A stretch of 64,000 nucleotides of DNA from Phyllobacterium sp. OV277. Lineage in GTDB: Bacteria > Pseudomonadota > Alphaproteobacteria > Rhizobiales > Rhizobiaceae. Of the stretch, positions 15,435-23,224 are shown piece after piece. Where the stretch lies: contig NZ_FNIY01000002.1 in the NCBI RefSeq assembly GCF_900104355.1, forward strand, positions 744,001 to 808,000, given 5' to 3'. Position numbers and translations under genes: made by a program. The notes under the pieces were generated by a model. The model was not told where the DNA came from, did no database searches, and saw only the letters and a list, made by a program, of their open reading frames with translations. Position 1 is the stretch's first letter; each line of letters starts with the position of its first letter.

Positions 15435-15461
15435 AAAACGGGCGGCAGAGCCACCCGTTTT
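15435..15461 (-). terminator. Terminator between tetR and rpsP (probably bidirectional)
   Basis: Stem 15435-15445 with 15451-15461 (11 bp with one G-U pair on the minus strand), 5-nt loop, then TGTTTTC on the reverse strand. It lies 25 bp past the rpsP stop and 6 bp past the tetR stop. Confidence 0.75.
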
Positions 15462-15485
15462 GCAGTCAATGGATGAAGCCGCTTA

Positions 15486-15947
15486 TTAGCTGGCAGCTTC
15501 TTCAGATGGTGCTTCTTCTGCAGGAGCGGCAGCAGCTTCAGCAGCAGCGGCCTTGGCAGCTTCTTCAGCAGCCTTTGCAGCTTCTGCTTCAGCAATAATT
15601 TTTGCCTTTGCATCTTCTTCAGCCTGCTTGGCCATAGCAACGCGTTCCTGAGCCTTCTTGCCCGGAAGAGCCTTTTCAGGGTTGTTGCGTGTGTCGCGCT
15701 TGGCAATGCCAGCCTGATCGAGGAAGCGCAGAACGCGGTCTGTTGGCTGTGCGCCATGGCCGATCCAATACTGGATGCGGTCAGCATCGAGCTTTACGCG
15801 GTCGCCGTCCTTGGGAAGCATTGGGTTCCATGCGCCAACGGTTTCGATGAAACGACCATCACGCGGTGCACGAACGTCAGCGATAACGACGTGGTAGTAA
15901 GGGCGCTTCTTGGAGCCGGCACGTGCCAGGCGGATTTTCAGTGACAT
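15486..15947 (-). CDS. rpsP: 30S ribosomal protein S16
   Basis: Primary 16S-binding protein of the small subunit. The first 85 or so residues are the conserved S16 core ([21 protein letters not shown], then [26 protein letters not shown]). At 153 residues it is almost twice the E. coli length: the rest is an Ala/Glu/Lys-rich helical tail (about 100-153), a known feature of Rhizobiales S16. Chorismate mutase and ffh lie upstream on the same strand with gaps of 17 and 2 bp, so ffh, chorismate mutase and rpsP probably form one transcript. Confidence 0.96.
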   Translation of the reverse strand: MSLKIRLARAGSKKRPYYHVVIADVRAPRDGRFIETVGAWNPMLPKDGDRVKLDADRIQYWIGHGAQPTDRVLRFLDQAGIAKRDTRNNPEKALPGKKAQERVAMAKQAEEDAKAKIIAEAEAAKAAEEAAKAAAAEAAAAPAEEAPSEEAAS

Positions 15948-15964
15948 GGGGTATTCTCCTGTTG

Positions 15965-16273
15965 TTAGTTCGCGGCGTTTTCTTTGGCCGCAGTTGTTTC
16001 GTGATGTCTGATCACTTCCTTGACGATGAAGTTCAGAAACTTCTCGGCAAAATCGGGGTCGAGGTCAGCCGACTGGGCGAGCGAGCGCAGACGTTCAACC
16101 TGTAGTTTTTCACGCGCGGGATCGGCAGCGGCGAGGCCATTCCTGGCCTTGAGCACACCCACGGCTTTCGTGCAGCGGAAACGCTCCGCCAGCATGTGGA
16201 TCAGCGCCGCATCGATATTGTCGATGGAAGCGCGCAGTTCGAGCAATTCTTTTGGCAGGGAGGAAGACGTCAT
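15965..16273 (-). CDS. Chorismate mutase (AroQ class)
   Basis: 102-residue all-helical protein that should convert chorismate to prephenate for phenylalanine and tyrosine synthesis. The AroQ pattern is visible: [31 protein letters not shown] with catalytic Arg and Lys positions, then [13 protein letters not shown] and a C-terminal helix [11 protein letters not shown]. It is a free-standing cytosolic mutase of normal length. It lies 2 bp after ffh, an arrangement I recall in related genera, where the ffh-chorismate mutase-rpsP order is conserved. Confidence 0.9.
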   Translation of the reverse strand: MTSSSLPKELLELRASIDNIDAALIHMLAERFRCTKAVGVLKARNGLAAADPAREKLQVERLRSLAQSADLDPDFAEKFLNFIVKEVIRHHETTAAKENAAN

Positions 16274-16275
16274 GA

Positions 16276-17856
16276 TTATCCCTTCTTCTTCGGCAGGCCG
16301 GGAAGCCCACCACCAAGGCCGGGCAAGCGGGGGAGGCCGCCTCCCATACCACCACCGAGACCACCCGGAAGACCGGGCAAACCACCGCCCTTGCCGAAGC
16401 CTGCGGCTTCCGCCTGCTTCTGCAGGGCTTCAAGCTGTTTCGGGTCCATCTTGGAAAGGTCGGGCATGCCGCCCATACCACCCAGTCCGCCCATACCACC
16501 AAGGCCCATCTTGGCGCCGATGCCGCCCATCATCTGTTTCATGATGCCGCCTTTGCCCTTGCCGCCCATCGCCTTCATCATATCCGCCATCTGACGGTGC
16601 ATTTTGAGAAGCTTGTTGATGTCGGCGGCATTGGTGCCGGAGCCCTTGGCAATGCGCTGCTTGCGCGAATGTTTCAGCATATCAGGATTGGTGCGCTCGG
16701 CTGCTGTCATCGAGGAGATGATAGCGAGCTGGCGCTTGAAGATGGAATCATCAAGACCGGCCGCGGCCATCTGATCCTTCATCTTGCCCATGCCGGGCAT
16801 CATGCCCATGATACCGCCCATGCCGCCGAGCTTCTGCATCTGGCCGATCTGGTCAGCCAGATCGTTGAGATCGAACTTGCCTGATTGCATTTTCTTGGCC
16901 ATCGCCGCGGCTTTTTCCGCGTCAATGTTTTCGGCAGCTTTTTCAACGAGCGAAACAATATCGCCCATGCCGAGAATGCGGTCAGCGATACGCCGTGGGT
17001 AGAACTCCTCCAGCGCATCCATCTTTTCGCCGGTGGCGATCAGCTTGATCGGCTTACCGGTAACAGCGCGCATCGAAAGGGCGGCACCGCCGCGACCATC
17101 GCCGTCCATACGTGTCAGGACAAGACCGGTGATGCCGACGCGCTCATCGAAGGAGCGCGCAAGATTGACGGCGTCCTGACCGGTCAGAGCATCGGCAACG
17201 AGAAGGATTTCGTGCGGGTTGGCCTTTTTCTTGATGTCGGCCATTTCGACCATCAAGGGCTCATCAATGTGCGTGCGGCCCGCCGTATCAAGGATGACCA
17301 CATCATGGCCGCCGAGCTTGGCTGCCTGTACGGCGCGCGCGGCGATCTCAACCGGCGTCTGGCCAGCAATGATCGGCAGCGTATCAACGCCGGTCTGTAC
17401 ACCAAGCTGGCGCAATTGTTCCTGTGCGGCTGGACGGCGCGTATCAAGCGACGCCATCAGCACTTTCTTCTTCGACCGTTCGGTCAGGCGCTTGCCGATC
17501 TTGCCCGTAGTGGTGGTCTTACCCGAACCCTGCAGACCAACCATCATGATGACAACGGGAGCCGGGGCATTCAGATCAATGGTGACGCCTTCGGCGCCGA
17601 GCATGTCGACCAGTTCATCATGAACGATCTTGACGACCATCTGGCCGGGCTTGATGCTTTTGAGGACTTCCGCGCCGACGGCTTTGGCACGCACCTTGTC
17701 GGTGAACGAGCGAACCACATCAAGGGCAACGTCAGCTTCGATAAGTGCCCGGCGCACTTCGCGCAAAGCTGCCGCGACGTCGGCATCCGACAACGCGCCA
17801 CGGCCGGTCAGGCCATTCAAAATCGAACCTAGTCGTTCCTGTAAGCTCTCAAACAT
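16276..17856 (-). CDS. ffh: Signal recognition particle protein Ffh
   Basis: 526-residue SRP54 GTPase that binds signal sequences on the ribosome and delivers membrane proteins to FtsY with the 4.5S RNA. It has the N domain (ALSDADVAAALREVRRALIEADVAL), the G domain (GLQGSGKTTTTGK; DTAGRTHIDE; TRMDGDGRGGAALS) and a methionine-rich M domain. The last 110 residues are a Gly/Met/Lys-rich low-complexity tail (GGMGGLGGMGG, GLPGLPGG), longer than in E. coli. MFESLQERLG at ATG 17856 is the family start; the frame extends to 17940 but without support. An independent promoter-terminator unit lies just upstream. Confidence 0.96.
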   Translation of the reverse strand: MFESLQERLGSILNGLTGRGALSDADVAAALREVRRALIEADVALDVVRSFTDKVRAKAVGAEVLKSIKPGQMVVKIVHDELVDMLGAEGVTIDLNAPAPVVIMMVGLQGSGKTTTTGKIGKRLTERSKKKVLMASLDTRRPAAQEQLRQLGVQTGVDTLPIIAGQTPVEIAARAVQAAKLGGHDVVILDTAGRTHIDEPLMVEMADIKKKANPHEILLVADALTGQDAVNLARSFDERVGITGLVLTRMDGDGRGGAALSMRAVTGKPIKLIATGEKMDALEEFYPRRIADRILGMGDIVSLVEKAAENIDAEKAAAMAKKMQSGKFDLNDLADQIGQMQKLGGMGGIMGMMPGMGKMKDQMAAAGLDDSIFKRQLAIISSMTAAERTNPDMLKHSRKQRIAKGSGTNAADINKLLKMHRQMADMMKAMGGKGKGGIMKQMMGGIGAKMGLGGMGGLGGMGGMPDLSKMDPKQLEALQKQAEAAGFGKGGGLPGLPGGLGGGMGGGLPRLPGLGGGLPGLPKKKG

Positions 17857-17943
17857 CCGTTTTCCTCTATCTTCCGGGGAACTGTTTCCCTGAAAGGTAA
17901 GCATCCTCCGCGCCAAAGCCCATACCCAAACGGGGCTCAAAGC

Positions 17944-18053
17944 AAAAATGCACCCGAGGGCGCATCGCGCTGTCGGGTGTTGACCTCCGGGATCATCAGA
18001 CCCTTGCGGGGTCCCGGTCGGCTGCTCGGAGTTGGAACTCGTCGCGGATTGAT
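17944..18053 (-). ncRNA. Candidate small RNA (promoter to terminator, no ORF) upstream of ffh
   Basis: On the minus strand, a promoter at 18060-18088 and an intrinsic terminator (stem 17973-17979 with 17951-17957, then CATTTTT) bound a stretch of about 110 nt. Its interior folds well: GAGTT/AACTC, then a nested hairpin with GACC/GGTC, CGGGA/TCCCG and ACCC/GGGT arms. No ORF of note is present. The start point is estimated from the -10 position. It lacks the SRP RNA core (GGAAGGAAGCAGCC), and I cannot name the family. An ffh leader with an attenuator, or a terminator for brnA, is the alternative. Confidence 0.45.
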
Positions 18054-18059
18054 GGGCGG

Positions 18060-18088
18060 CTTAAACAGGAAATATGGTGATGAGTCAA
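18060..18088 (-). promoter_or_regulatory. Sigma-70-type promoter of the candidate small RNA
   Basis: Minus-strand CTTGACT with TTGACT at 18083-18088, a 17-bp spacer and TTTAAG at 18060-18065. The CTTGAC box is the usual alphaproteobacterial -35. Confidence 0.5.
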
Positions 18089-18099
18089 GGTGGACGCAG

Positions 18100-18492
18100 T
18101 TACGCGCGCTTTTTCAACCCTGCTGCTTTGCGCAGGACATCATCAATACGGCTCTGCCAACCGGGGCCGCTCGAACGGAAATAATCAACCACATCCGGGC
18201 TGAGGCGAAGGGAGACCGGAGTTTTTGTACTATCCGCAAGTGGTCGACCGGGCTTGCGCCTGCTCAACTCGGTGATGAGGACAGTGTCCGGATCGTCCAA
18301 AGCCGCTTTGGTAAGCGCTGCATCTTCTTCGACGCTAAGAGACTCGGCATAAGCCTTCGCGGCGGCGATGGCTTCCTCGCGGGTCTTTTGCTTGTACGCT
18401 CTATGCGCCACAGTCATCGTTACCAATCCTGTTTCCTGATTGAAAACAATCGCGGTGCCGGACATGTCACGTTTCTGATTTGGCATATTCAT
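18100..18492 (-). CDS. brnA: BrnA-family antitoxin
   Basis: 130-residue protein whose C-terminal third matches BrnA antitoxins: RKPGRPLADSTKTPVSLRLSPDVVDYFRSSGPGWQSRIDDVLRKA in outline, a ribbon-helix-helix DNA-binding fold with the usual GRP and SLRLSPDVVDYFR signatures. The first 75 residues are variable and would wrap the toxin. It overlaps the 3' end of the brnT gene by 26 nt, the normal toxin-first order. BrnA normally neutralises BrnT and represses the operon. It is longer than the Brucella BrnA (about 95-100 residues), so a later start is possible, for example ATG 18465. Confidence 0.82.
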   Translation of the reverse strand: MNMPNQKRDMSGTAIVFNQETGLVTMTVAHRAYKQKTREEAIAAAKAYAESLSVEEDAALTKAALDDPDTVLITELSRRKPGRPLADSTKTPVSLRLSPDVVDYFRSSGPGWQSRIDDVLRKAAGLKKRA

Positions 18493-18742
18493 TCGCTTCC
18501 CTCTGAGATGCTCTACGCAGTGAGATAACGCGAATGGATGTTCCTCTCATTGTGTAGATAAGTGCGTAAAATTTACCTCCAAGTATGCCAATGGCGACGA
18601 TACGCTCTTCACCATAGATGTTTTGGTCTGCCAGCCACTCCATAGCGGTCTCAAACTCAAAATAGCGAACATCCTCAAAGGCCACGCCATGTTTGCGCAG
18701 ATTACGCTTAGCCTTTTCATTATTCCATTCGAACTTACGCAT
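18467..18742 (-). CDS. brnT: BrnT-family toxin (RelE-fold ribonuclease)
   Basis: 91-residue protein with the BrnT pattern: FEWNNEKAKRNLRKHGVAFEDV, then ERIVAIGILGGKFYALIYTMRG and the C-terminal IRVISLRRASQREANEY. In Brucella this RelE-like toxin stops translation by cleaving RNA. The ATG at 18742 gives the standard MRKFEW start; a TTG at 18760 would add six residues. A palindrome 24 bp upstream (18766-18787) probably is the autoregulatory operator. The surrounding DNA is AT-richer than the neighbouring genes, which suggests acquisition. Confidence 0.87.
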   Translation of the reverse strand: MRKFEWNNEKAKRNLRKHGVAFEDVRYFEFETAMEWLADQNIYGEERIVAIGILGGKFYALIYTMRGTSIRVISLRRASQREANEYAKSET

Positions 18743-18765
18743 GAAAGCCACTGCAGTCAATAATT

Positions 18766-18787
18766 ATTGTATATACAGAAATACAAT
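18766..18787. promoter_or_regulatory. Palindromic operator of the brnTA operon
   Basis: ATTGTAT-N8-ATACAAT, perfect 7-bp arms, 23 bp upstream of the brnT start and within the likely promoter. BrnA-type antitoxins repress their own promoter by binding such a site. Confidence 0.58.
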
Positions 18788-19077
18788 CTAATTTCCAAAA
18801 TTTGACTTAGCTTACCAGCGAAAATGCAAATGGCTTCTCATCAATAGGTCTAACCGCGCCGAATCAAACGCGGGAACGGAGCAACTCAGGATTGCATCCT
18901 GTGTGTCTGCACAGCGTTGACGAGAATCGTCGAATGAGTACGCGAAAGGGCAATATTCATCGAAAATGAAGAGAACGAGCCCAGTTTTGCCAAGTATTGC
19001 TCCATTCTGCCAGATGACAGAGTGCCAGAAAAATGGCAGATAGCATCAGGGACGATTAAACTTTTAAGGAGATTTCC
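18788..19077. other. Gap between brnT and the lytic transglycosylase gene
   Basis: No ORF or RNA gene seen. It holds an inverted repeat TCTGCCA/TGGCAGA (19006-19012 and 19034-19040) with a further TGCCAG in between, and a small GACGA/TCGTC hairpin near 18930. AAGGAG (19067-19072) is the ribosome binding site of the next gene, so its promoter should lie here. Confidence 0.45.
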
Positions 19078-19902
19078 ATGGCATTTGTTGCCAAAGGCAG
19101 ATTTTTTGCTGGTGTAGCGACCGCGCTTCTCGTGATGGCAGGAGCAGCTCAGGCAGCACCTCAGTGTGGCAACAATTCTGCTGGATTTCCGGCTTGGGTT
19201 GAACAGTTCAAACAGGAAGCCAAGTCGCAGGGTATCGGCGGCAGGGGGCTGGGTGCTCTCAACAACCTGACCTATTCAACCAAGACAATAGCGCTGGACC
19301 GCAATCAGAAGAGCTTCAAATACGCGCTCGACAAGTTCATGCAGGTGCGTGGTGCGCAGACGATCGTATCGCGTGGCAAGGCACTGAAAACCCAGAATGC
19401 GGCTCTCTTTGCCAGCATTGAGAAGCGCTATGGCGTGCCTGCTGGCCCGATCATTGCGATCTGGGGCATGGAGACGGGTTTTGGTGCTGTCCTTGGCAGC
19501 CAGCACACACTATCCGCAGTAGCGACGCTGGCTTATGATTGCCGCCGCAGCGAATATTTTCGTGAGCAGCTCTATGCGGCATTGAAGCTTGTCGATCACG
19601 GTGATCTGGCCCCCGATGCGCGCGGCGCGTTGCATGGTGAAATTGGCCAGACCCAGTTCATGCCCGCCAATGTTTTGAAATATGGTGTCGATGGTGATGG
19701 CAGCGGCCATATCGACATGGTCCGTTCCAAGGCTGACGCCTTGGCCTCCACGGCAAATTTCCTTGTTGGTCATGGCTGGCAGCGTGGTGCTGGATATCAG
19801 CCTGGGGAGCCCAGCTTCGCGGCAATTCAGGGATGGAATTCGGCCACTGTTTATCAGCAGGCCATTGCAATCATCGGCGCACAGATCGACGGCGGCAAGT
19901 AA
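19078..19902 (+). CDS. Secreted lytic murein transglycosylase (MltB-like)
   Basis: 274-residue periplasmic enzyme that cleaves the glycan strands of peptidoglycan. A signal peptide (hydrophobic core 10-22, cleavage near AAQAA-PQC) precedes an SLT_2 domain. The catalytic glutamate is in WGMETGFGAVLG, and GEIGQTQFMPANVLKYGVDGDGSGHIDM is the characteristic second motif of MltB enzymes. No C-terminal peptidoglycan-binding domain is present, which makes it shorter than E. coli MltB (361). There is no lipobox, so probably soluble. TTAAGGAG lies 6 bp before ATG 19078. It is followed by a terminator shared with the convergent gene. Confidence 0.9.
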   Translation: MAFVAKGRFFAGVATALLVMAGAAQAAPQCGNNSAGFPAWVEQFKQEAKSQGIGGRGLGALNNLTYSTKTIALDRNQKSFKYALDKFMQVRGAQTIVSRGKALKTQNAALFASIEKRYGVPAGPIIAIWGMETGFGAVLGSQHTLSAVATLAYDCRRSEYFREQLYAALKLVDHGDLAPDARGALHGEIGQTQFMPANVLKYGVDGDGSGHIDMVRSKADALASTANFLVGHGWQRGAGYQPGEPSFAAIQGWNSATVYQQAIAIIGAQIDGGK

Positions 19903-19928
19903 GGCTTTTCCACAATTGTAGTGAATTC

Positions 19929-19955
19929 AAAGGCCGGTGCTCAGCATCGGCCTTT
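19929..19955 (+). terminator. Bidirectional terminator after the lytic transglycosylase gene
   Basis: AAAGGCCG/CGGCCTTT stem with an additional TGC/GCA pair inside, then TTGTTT on the plus strand. It separates the convergent transglycosylase and NTF2-like genes. Confidence 0.8.
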
Positions 19956-19958
19956 TGT

Positions 19959-20369
19959 TTAAAATCCTTCGCAGGTCTCGCCAATGGCTCCCTGTGCGCT
20001 GGCGCTGATCTTGCCGTTGCGAAAACTGAATATTTCGCGGGAATAGGTGGTGTTGTCAGGAAACTCGTAACAAACGAACATCGTCAGTTTGCCATTTTCC
20101 ATTCCGCCAAGTCTGTGCTTGATCGTCGTGCCTTTTACAGCGTGTTCCCATTCGTCGAGGGAGCCGAGGAATTCGCGCTTGGTCTGCTCAATCTCCTGAT
20201 CTTCAAGCACGATTGTCGCGTCATCGGTGAGAAGGTCGGCAAATTCAGGCCTGTTTGCTGTATCGAGTGCCTTGTACCAGCGCTCGACAAGAACTTCAGG
20301 GTTGTCTTCGGCGAGCGAAGGCACCGCAAAGCTGAGAAGCAGCGCGAGAGCGATAGCCAGTTTCTGCAT
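19959..20369 (-). CDS. Exported NTF2-like (SnoaL-type) protein
   Basis: 136-residue protein with a clear signal peptide (MQKLAIALALLLSFAVPSLA, cleavage after residue 20). The mature part has the NTF2-like cone-fold pattern: an N-terminal helix VLVERWYKALDTANRPEFADLLTDDATIVLED, then alternating strands and the C-terminal REIFSFRNGKISA. Such proteins bind small ligands or act as scaffolds; no catalytic residue set is recognisable. Its stop is 3 bp before the bidirectional terminator and its start is 3 bp after the carbonic anhydrase stop, so the two are probably co-transcribed. Confidence 0.75.
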   Translation of the reverse strand: MQKLAIALALLLSFAVPSLAEDNPEVLVERWYKALDTANRPEFADLLTDDATIVLEDQEIEQTKREFLGSLDEWEHAVKGTTIKHRLGGMENGKLTMFVCYEFPDNTTYSREIFSFRNGKISASAQGAIGETCEGF

Positions 20370-20372
20370 AGA

Positions 20373-21041
20373 CTATTGGCCCGGTTGCAGGTCGACCGAT
20401 TCCGGATCAGGTCTCAAGAAATCCCCGGTTTCAGGGTTCATAACCCAAAGCTCCCCGGTGGAAATATCGAACCATGCGCCGTGTAGGGTAATGCGACCCT
20501 TCTTTTCCAGAATATCGACACAGGGGAAGCTGCGCAGGTTCCGGAGGGAATAGCGAATGGAAATGCGCTCCAGTGCAGTCTGGCGCTCAAATGGCGTCAT
20601 GAGTTCATTGGCGGCGACGGCTTCGGCTGCCGGAGCAACGAGGCTCATCCATTTGCCAATAAAATCACCGGGGGAGAGAGGCTTGCTTTCCGTATCCAGT
20701 GCCGCCTTGATGCCGCCGCAGCGTCCATGGCCCAGAACAACTATGTTCTTCACTTTCAGACTTTGTACGGCAAATTCCAGCGCTGCCGACGTGGAGTGAT
20801 ATTCACCATCCGGCGCATAGGGCGGCACAAGATTAGCCACATTGCGGATAACGAAAATCTCGCCGGGACTGGTGTCGAAGATGATTTCCGGGGCGGCACG
20901 CGAGTCGCAACAGGCGATAACGAGCGTTTCGGGGGTCTGGCCCTGTTCGGCCAACTGACGATAGCGCATGGTTTCATTGGCATAACGCTGTGCCATGAAG
21001 TTGCGATAACCGGTGAGCAGTTTCTCAGGAAGCATGGTCAT
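20373..21041 (-). CDS. Beta-class carbonic anhydrase
   Basis: 222-residue cytosolic zinc enzyme interconverting CO2 and bicarbonate. The zinc and dyad residues are in place: Cys44-x-Asp46-x-Arg48 in ACCDSR, His105 and Cys108 in GHGRCGG. Spacing and length match the bacterial clade of beta enzymes. It is followed 3 bp later by the exported NTF2-like gene. A 170-bp gap separates it from pdxY upstream on the same strand. Confidence 0.94.
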   Translation of the reverse strand: MTMLPEKLLTGYRNFMAQRYANETMRYRQLAEQGQTPETLVIACCDSRAAPEIIFDTSPGEIFVIRNVANLVPPYAPDGEYHSTSAALEFAVQSLKVKNIVVLGHGRCGGIKAALDTESKPLSPGDFIGKWMSLVAPAAEAVAANELMTPFERQTALERISIRYSLRNLRSFPCVDILEKKGRITLHGAWFDISTGELWVMNPETGDFLRPDPESVDLQPGQ

Positions 21042-21211
21042 GATGGTGCATTAATCCCGATTGAAGGGAAGATCAATTGGTCTTGTGCCAGTTTGCACGG
21101 AGCTCAAATGCGAGATTCCAGAATAGGACAGTTTTGCGGTGTGTCACTGAAATTGCAGCAAAAGCCCCGTGTCGAAACCGCGCAGGACGATTGCGGCAAT
21201 CGCCGATCTGG

Positions 21212-22096
21212 TCAGGCACGGATGCCTTTGCTTGGATGAACGAGGTGGCGCATCTGGATCATGGCCATCGGGCTGGAGAGGCTGGATGCATCCGCTTCGA
21301 GCATCAATTCATCCGCGCCGCGCTTTGCCGAGCGCGCCATGATCTCAAAGACCGAGGCGGTGGTTCGCTGCAGTATCTGCTCGTGATCAAGACCCGCCAG
21401 CATACGGGCAAGGAACAGTGCGGAGGTCAGATCGCCAAGCCCGTTGGTCGGGCCGTTTACAAGGCGATGCTCGGCAAGCATGGCGAAAGAATGCGTGACC
21501 AGTAGATTGCCGGTGCCGCCGGCAAGCATGGGATGGGCGGATGTCACCAGCATTGTTCCGGGACCCGCATGAAGGGCAGCCTGCATGATCGCCTTGTTGT
21601 CAGGCAGATCAGCACCGGCGAGCCAGGCAAGTTCAAAACGGTTTGGCGTCGAAATATCAGCCAGTGGCATAAGCTCATCGCGAATGCCGATTGCTGTTGC
21701 TTCAGGAACATAGAGCCCTTTTGTATCACCTATGACGGGGTCACAGAGGTAGAGCACATCCTTGTTCTGGCTTTTGATCTTCTTGATCAGGCGGGCGACC
21801 GATGCAGCCTGCGCGGCATTGCCGAGATAACCGGTCATGACGGCCCGCACTTCACCCAGCCATGGCGCACGCTCCAGATCGGCAATCAGATCATCGAACT
21901 GCTGCGGCTCGGGCACAATGCGCTTGGCCGGTCCATGTCCCGGGTGCCAGGGCAGGATAACGGTTGGGACGGCCCAGACGGGATGCCCAAGGGTTTCAAG
22001 AGCAAACACCGCTGCGCGGTTGCCGACAGAACCACGCACGACATGGCTTGAAATGACGATGACAGCATTGGAGGAAGGAGCAACGGAACCGGTCAT
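21212..22096 (-). CDS. pdxY: Pyridoxal kinase
   Basis: 294-residue ribokinase-like enzyme phosphorylating pyridoxal (and related B6 vitamers) to PLP in the salvage pathway. Family features: N-terminal VIVISSHVVRGSVGNRAAVFALETLGHPVWAVPTV outline with the SHVVRGSVG substrate loop, CDPVIGDTKGLYV, TPNRFELAWLAG and the C-terminal anion-hole region GLGDLTSALFLARML. In PdxK/PdxY the usual motif is GTGDL; here it reads GLGDL, while the catalytic Asp remains. Cytosolic. The DUF gene at 22145-22405 lies 48 bp upstream on the same strand. Confidence 0.9.
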   Translation of the reverse strand: MTGSVAPSSNAVIVISSHVVRGSVGNRAAVFALETLGHPVWAVPTVILPWHPGHGPAKRIVPEPQQFDDLIADLERAPWLGEVRAVMTGYLGNAAQAASVARLIKKIKSQNKDVLYLCDPVIGDTKGLYVPEATAIGIRDELMPLADISTPNRFELAWLAGADLPDNKAIMQAALHAGPGTMLVTSAHPMLAGGTGNLLVTHSFAMLAEHRLVNGPTNGLGDLTSALFLARMLAGLDHEQILQRTTASVFEIMARSAKRGADELMLEADASSLSSPMAMIQMRHLVHPSKGIRA

Positions 22097-22144
22097 GAAA
22101 ATACTCGTAAAAGAGTTCGGAAAAGCGGGGATGAGTTCGGAGAC

Positions 22145-22405
22145 TCAGCTTTTGCCGGTGATGGAACTGATCAACCAGATAAACATGGCTATCAACACAA
22201 GCAATCCCAGAACCCGGCCAATGCGCGTTCCCCATATCTCGATCGGATCGGCAGCATCAGCATCTTCAGCAGTAAAATGCCCCTTGGTCCTGTTAACAGT
22301 CCGCTCAACCGCCGACTTGCCGCCGGGATTGGTCTCGCGGCTGATGCGCTCCAGAATCCGCTTCGATTCTGTTACAGTCTGACGCTCTTTGTCATTTGCA
22401 GCCAT
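22145..22405 (-). CDS. Small membrane protein of unknown function
   Basis: 86 residues: a charged N-terminal two thirds (MAANDKERQTVTESKRILER, rich in Lys, Arg and Glu) and one C-terminal membrane helix (about 64-83, VLGLLVLIAMFIWLISSI). The topology suggests a tail-anchored inner membrane protein. I do not recognise a named domain; close relatives in Rhizobiales are annotated as hypothetical. AAGCGGA precedes ATG 22405; the frame extends upstream to 22549 but that part overlaps the lemA promoter region. It diverges from the lemA operon. Confidence 0.65.
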   Translation of the reverse strand: MAANDKERQTVTESKRILERISRETNPGGKSAVERTVNRTKGHFTAEDADAADPIEIWGTRIGRVLGLLVLIAMFIWLISSITGKS

Positions 22406-22543
22406 GGCGATTCCGCTTGATCCTTGTTGCAAGGCAGCATAGCGCTTTGCCAGTTCCTTTTGCAGCAAAAAATGGCTACGCTCGGACTGCTTCGTTCCAA
22501 AATGACCAGTTGGTCGGGAAAATGAGTAATGAGGAGAGGGTTT

Positions 22544-23164
22544 ATGCAAAAAATGACGTCTTCGACCGGCTTTTTGCCACGCAATGTCTTTTCGGTTCTG
22601 GCTCTCGTCGTCCTCGTGCCTTTGCTGTCCGCATGCGGTTTCAATACGATTCCGACCAATGAAGAGCAGGCCAAGGCCGCATGGAGCGAAGTGCTGAACC
22701 AGTATCAGCGCCGCGCAGACCTGATCCCCAACCTGGTTGAAACCGTCAAAGGTTATGCGGCTCAGGAAAAAGATGTGCTGACGTCAGTGGTCGAAGCGCG
22801 TGCCAAGGCGACCTCTATACAGGTGACGCCCGATACGCTGAAAGACCCCAATGCCTTCAAGGCATTTCAGGACAATCAGGCCAATTTGTCCGGCGCCCTG
22901 TCGCGGCTTCTGGCTGTGGTCGAAAACTATCCTGATCTGAAATCCAATCAGAACTTCCTCGCCTTGCAGTCACAGCTGGAAGGCACTGAAAACCGCATAG
23001 CGGTGGCCCGCCGTGATTATATCGAAGCGGTGCGCGTCTATAATACATCGCTCCGGACCATGCCGACGATCATCTGGACATGGATCTGGTATACGAACAG
23101 TCAGCCTTATCAGACATTCACAGTTGACGATTCCGTCAAGCAGACGCCTCAAGTCAAATTCTAG
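22544..23164 (+). CDS. lemA: LemA family lipoprotein
   Basis: 206-residue LemA protein. A lipobox (VPLLSAC, Cys about residue 31) predicts attachment to a membrane through a lipid anchor; the rest is a helical bundle with the family motifs AWSEVLNQYQRRADLIPNLVETVKGYAAQE and ENRIAVARRDYIEAVRVYNTSLRTMP in outline. GGAGAG 5 bp before ATG 22544 sets the start. LemA is usually encoded with TPM-domain proteins, as here, and this trio is thought to act in envelope maintenance; its molecular function is not known. Confidence 0.9.
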   Translation: MQKMTSSTGFLPRNVFSVLALVVLVPLLSACGFNTIPTNEEQAKAAWSEVLNQYQRRADLIPNLVETVKGYAAQEKDVLTSVVEARAKATSIQVTPDTLKDPNAFKAFQDNQANLSGALSRLLAVVENYPDLKSNQNFLALQSQLEGTENRIAVARRDYIEAVRVYNTSLRTMPTIIWTWIWYTNSQPYQTFTVDDSVKQTPQVKF

Positions 23165-23224
23165 GCTTTCAGAATGCGCACCAAGCGCCAAAGCGCTGAT
23201 ATAGCCGTACGAGATCCTTTGCTG

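Noticed and set aside
17944-18053. Possible 4.5S (SRP) RNA next to ffh.
   Set aside because: The conserved GGAAGGAAGCAGCC core is missing; only a short GAGCAGCC resembles it.
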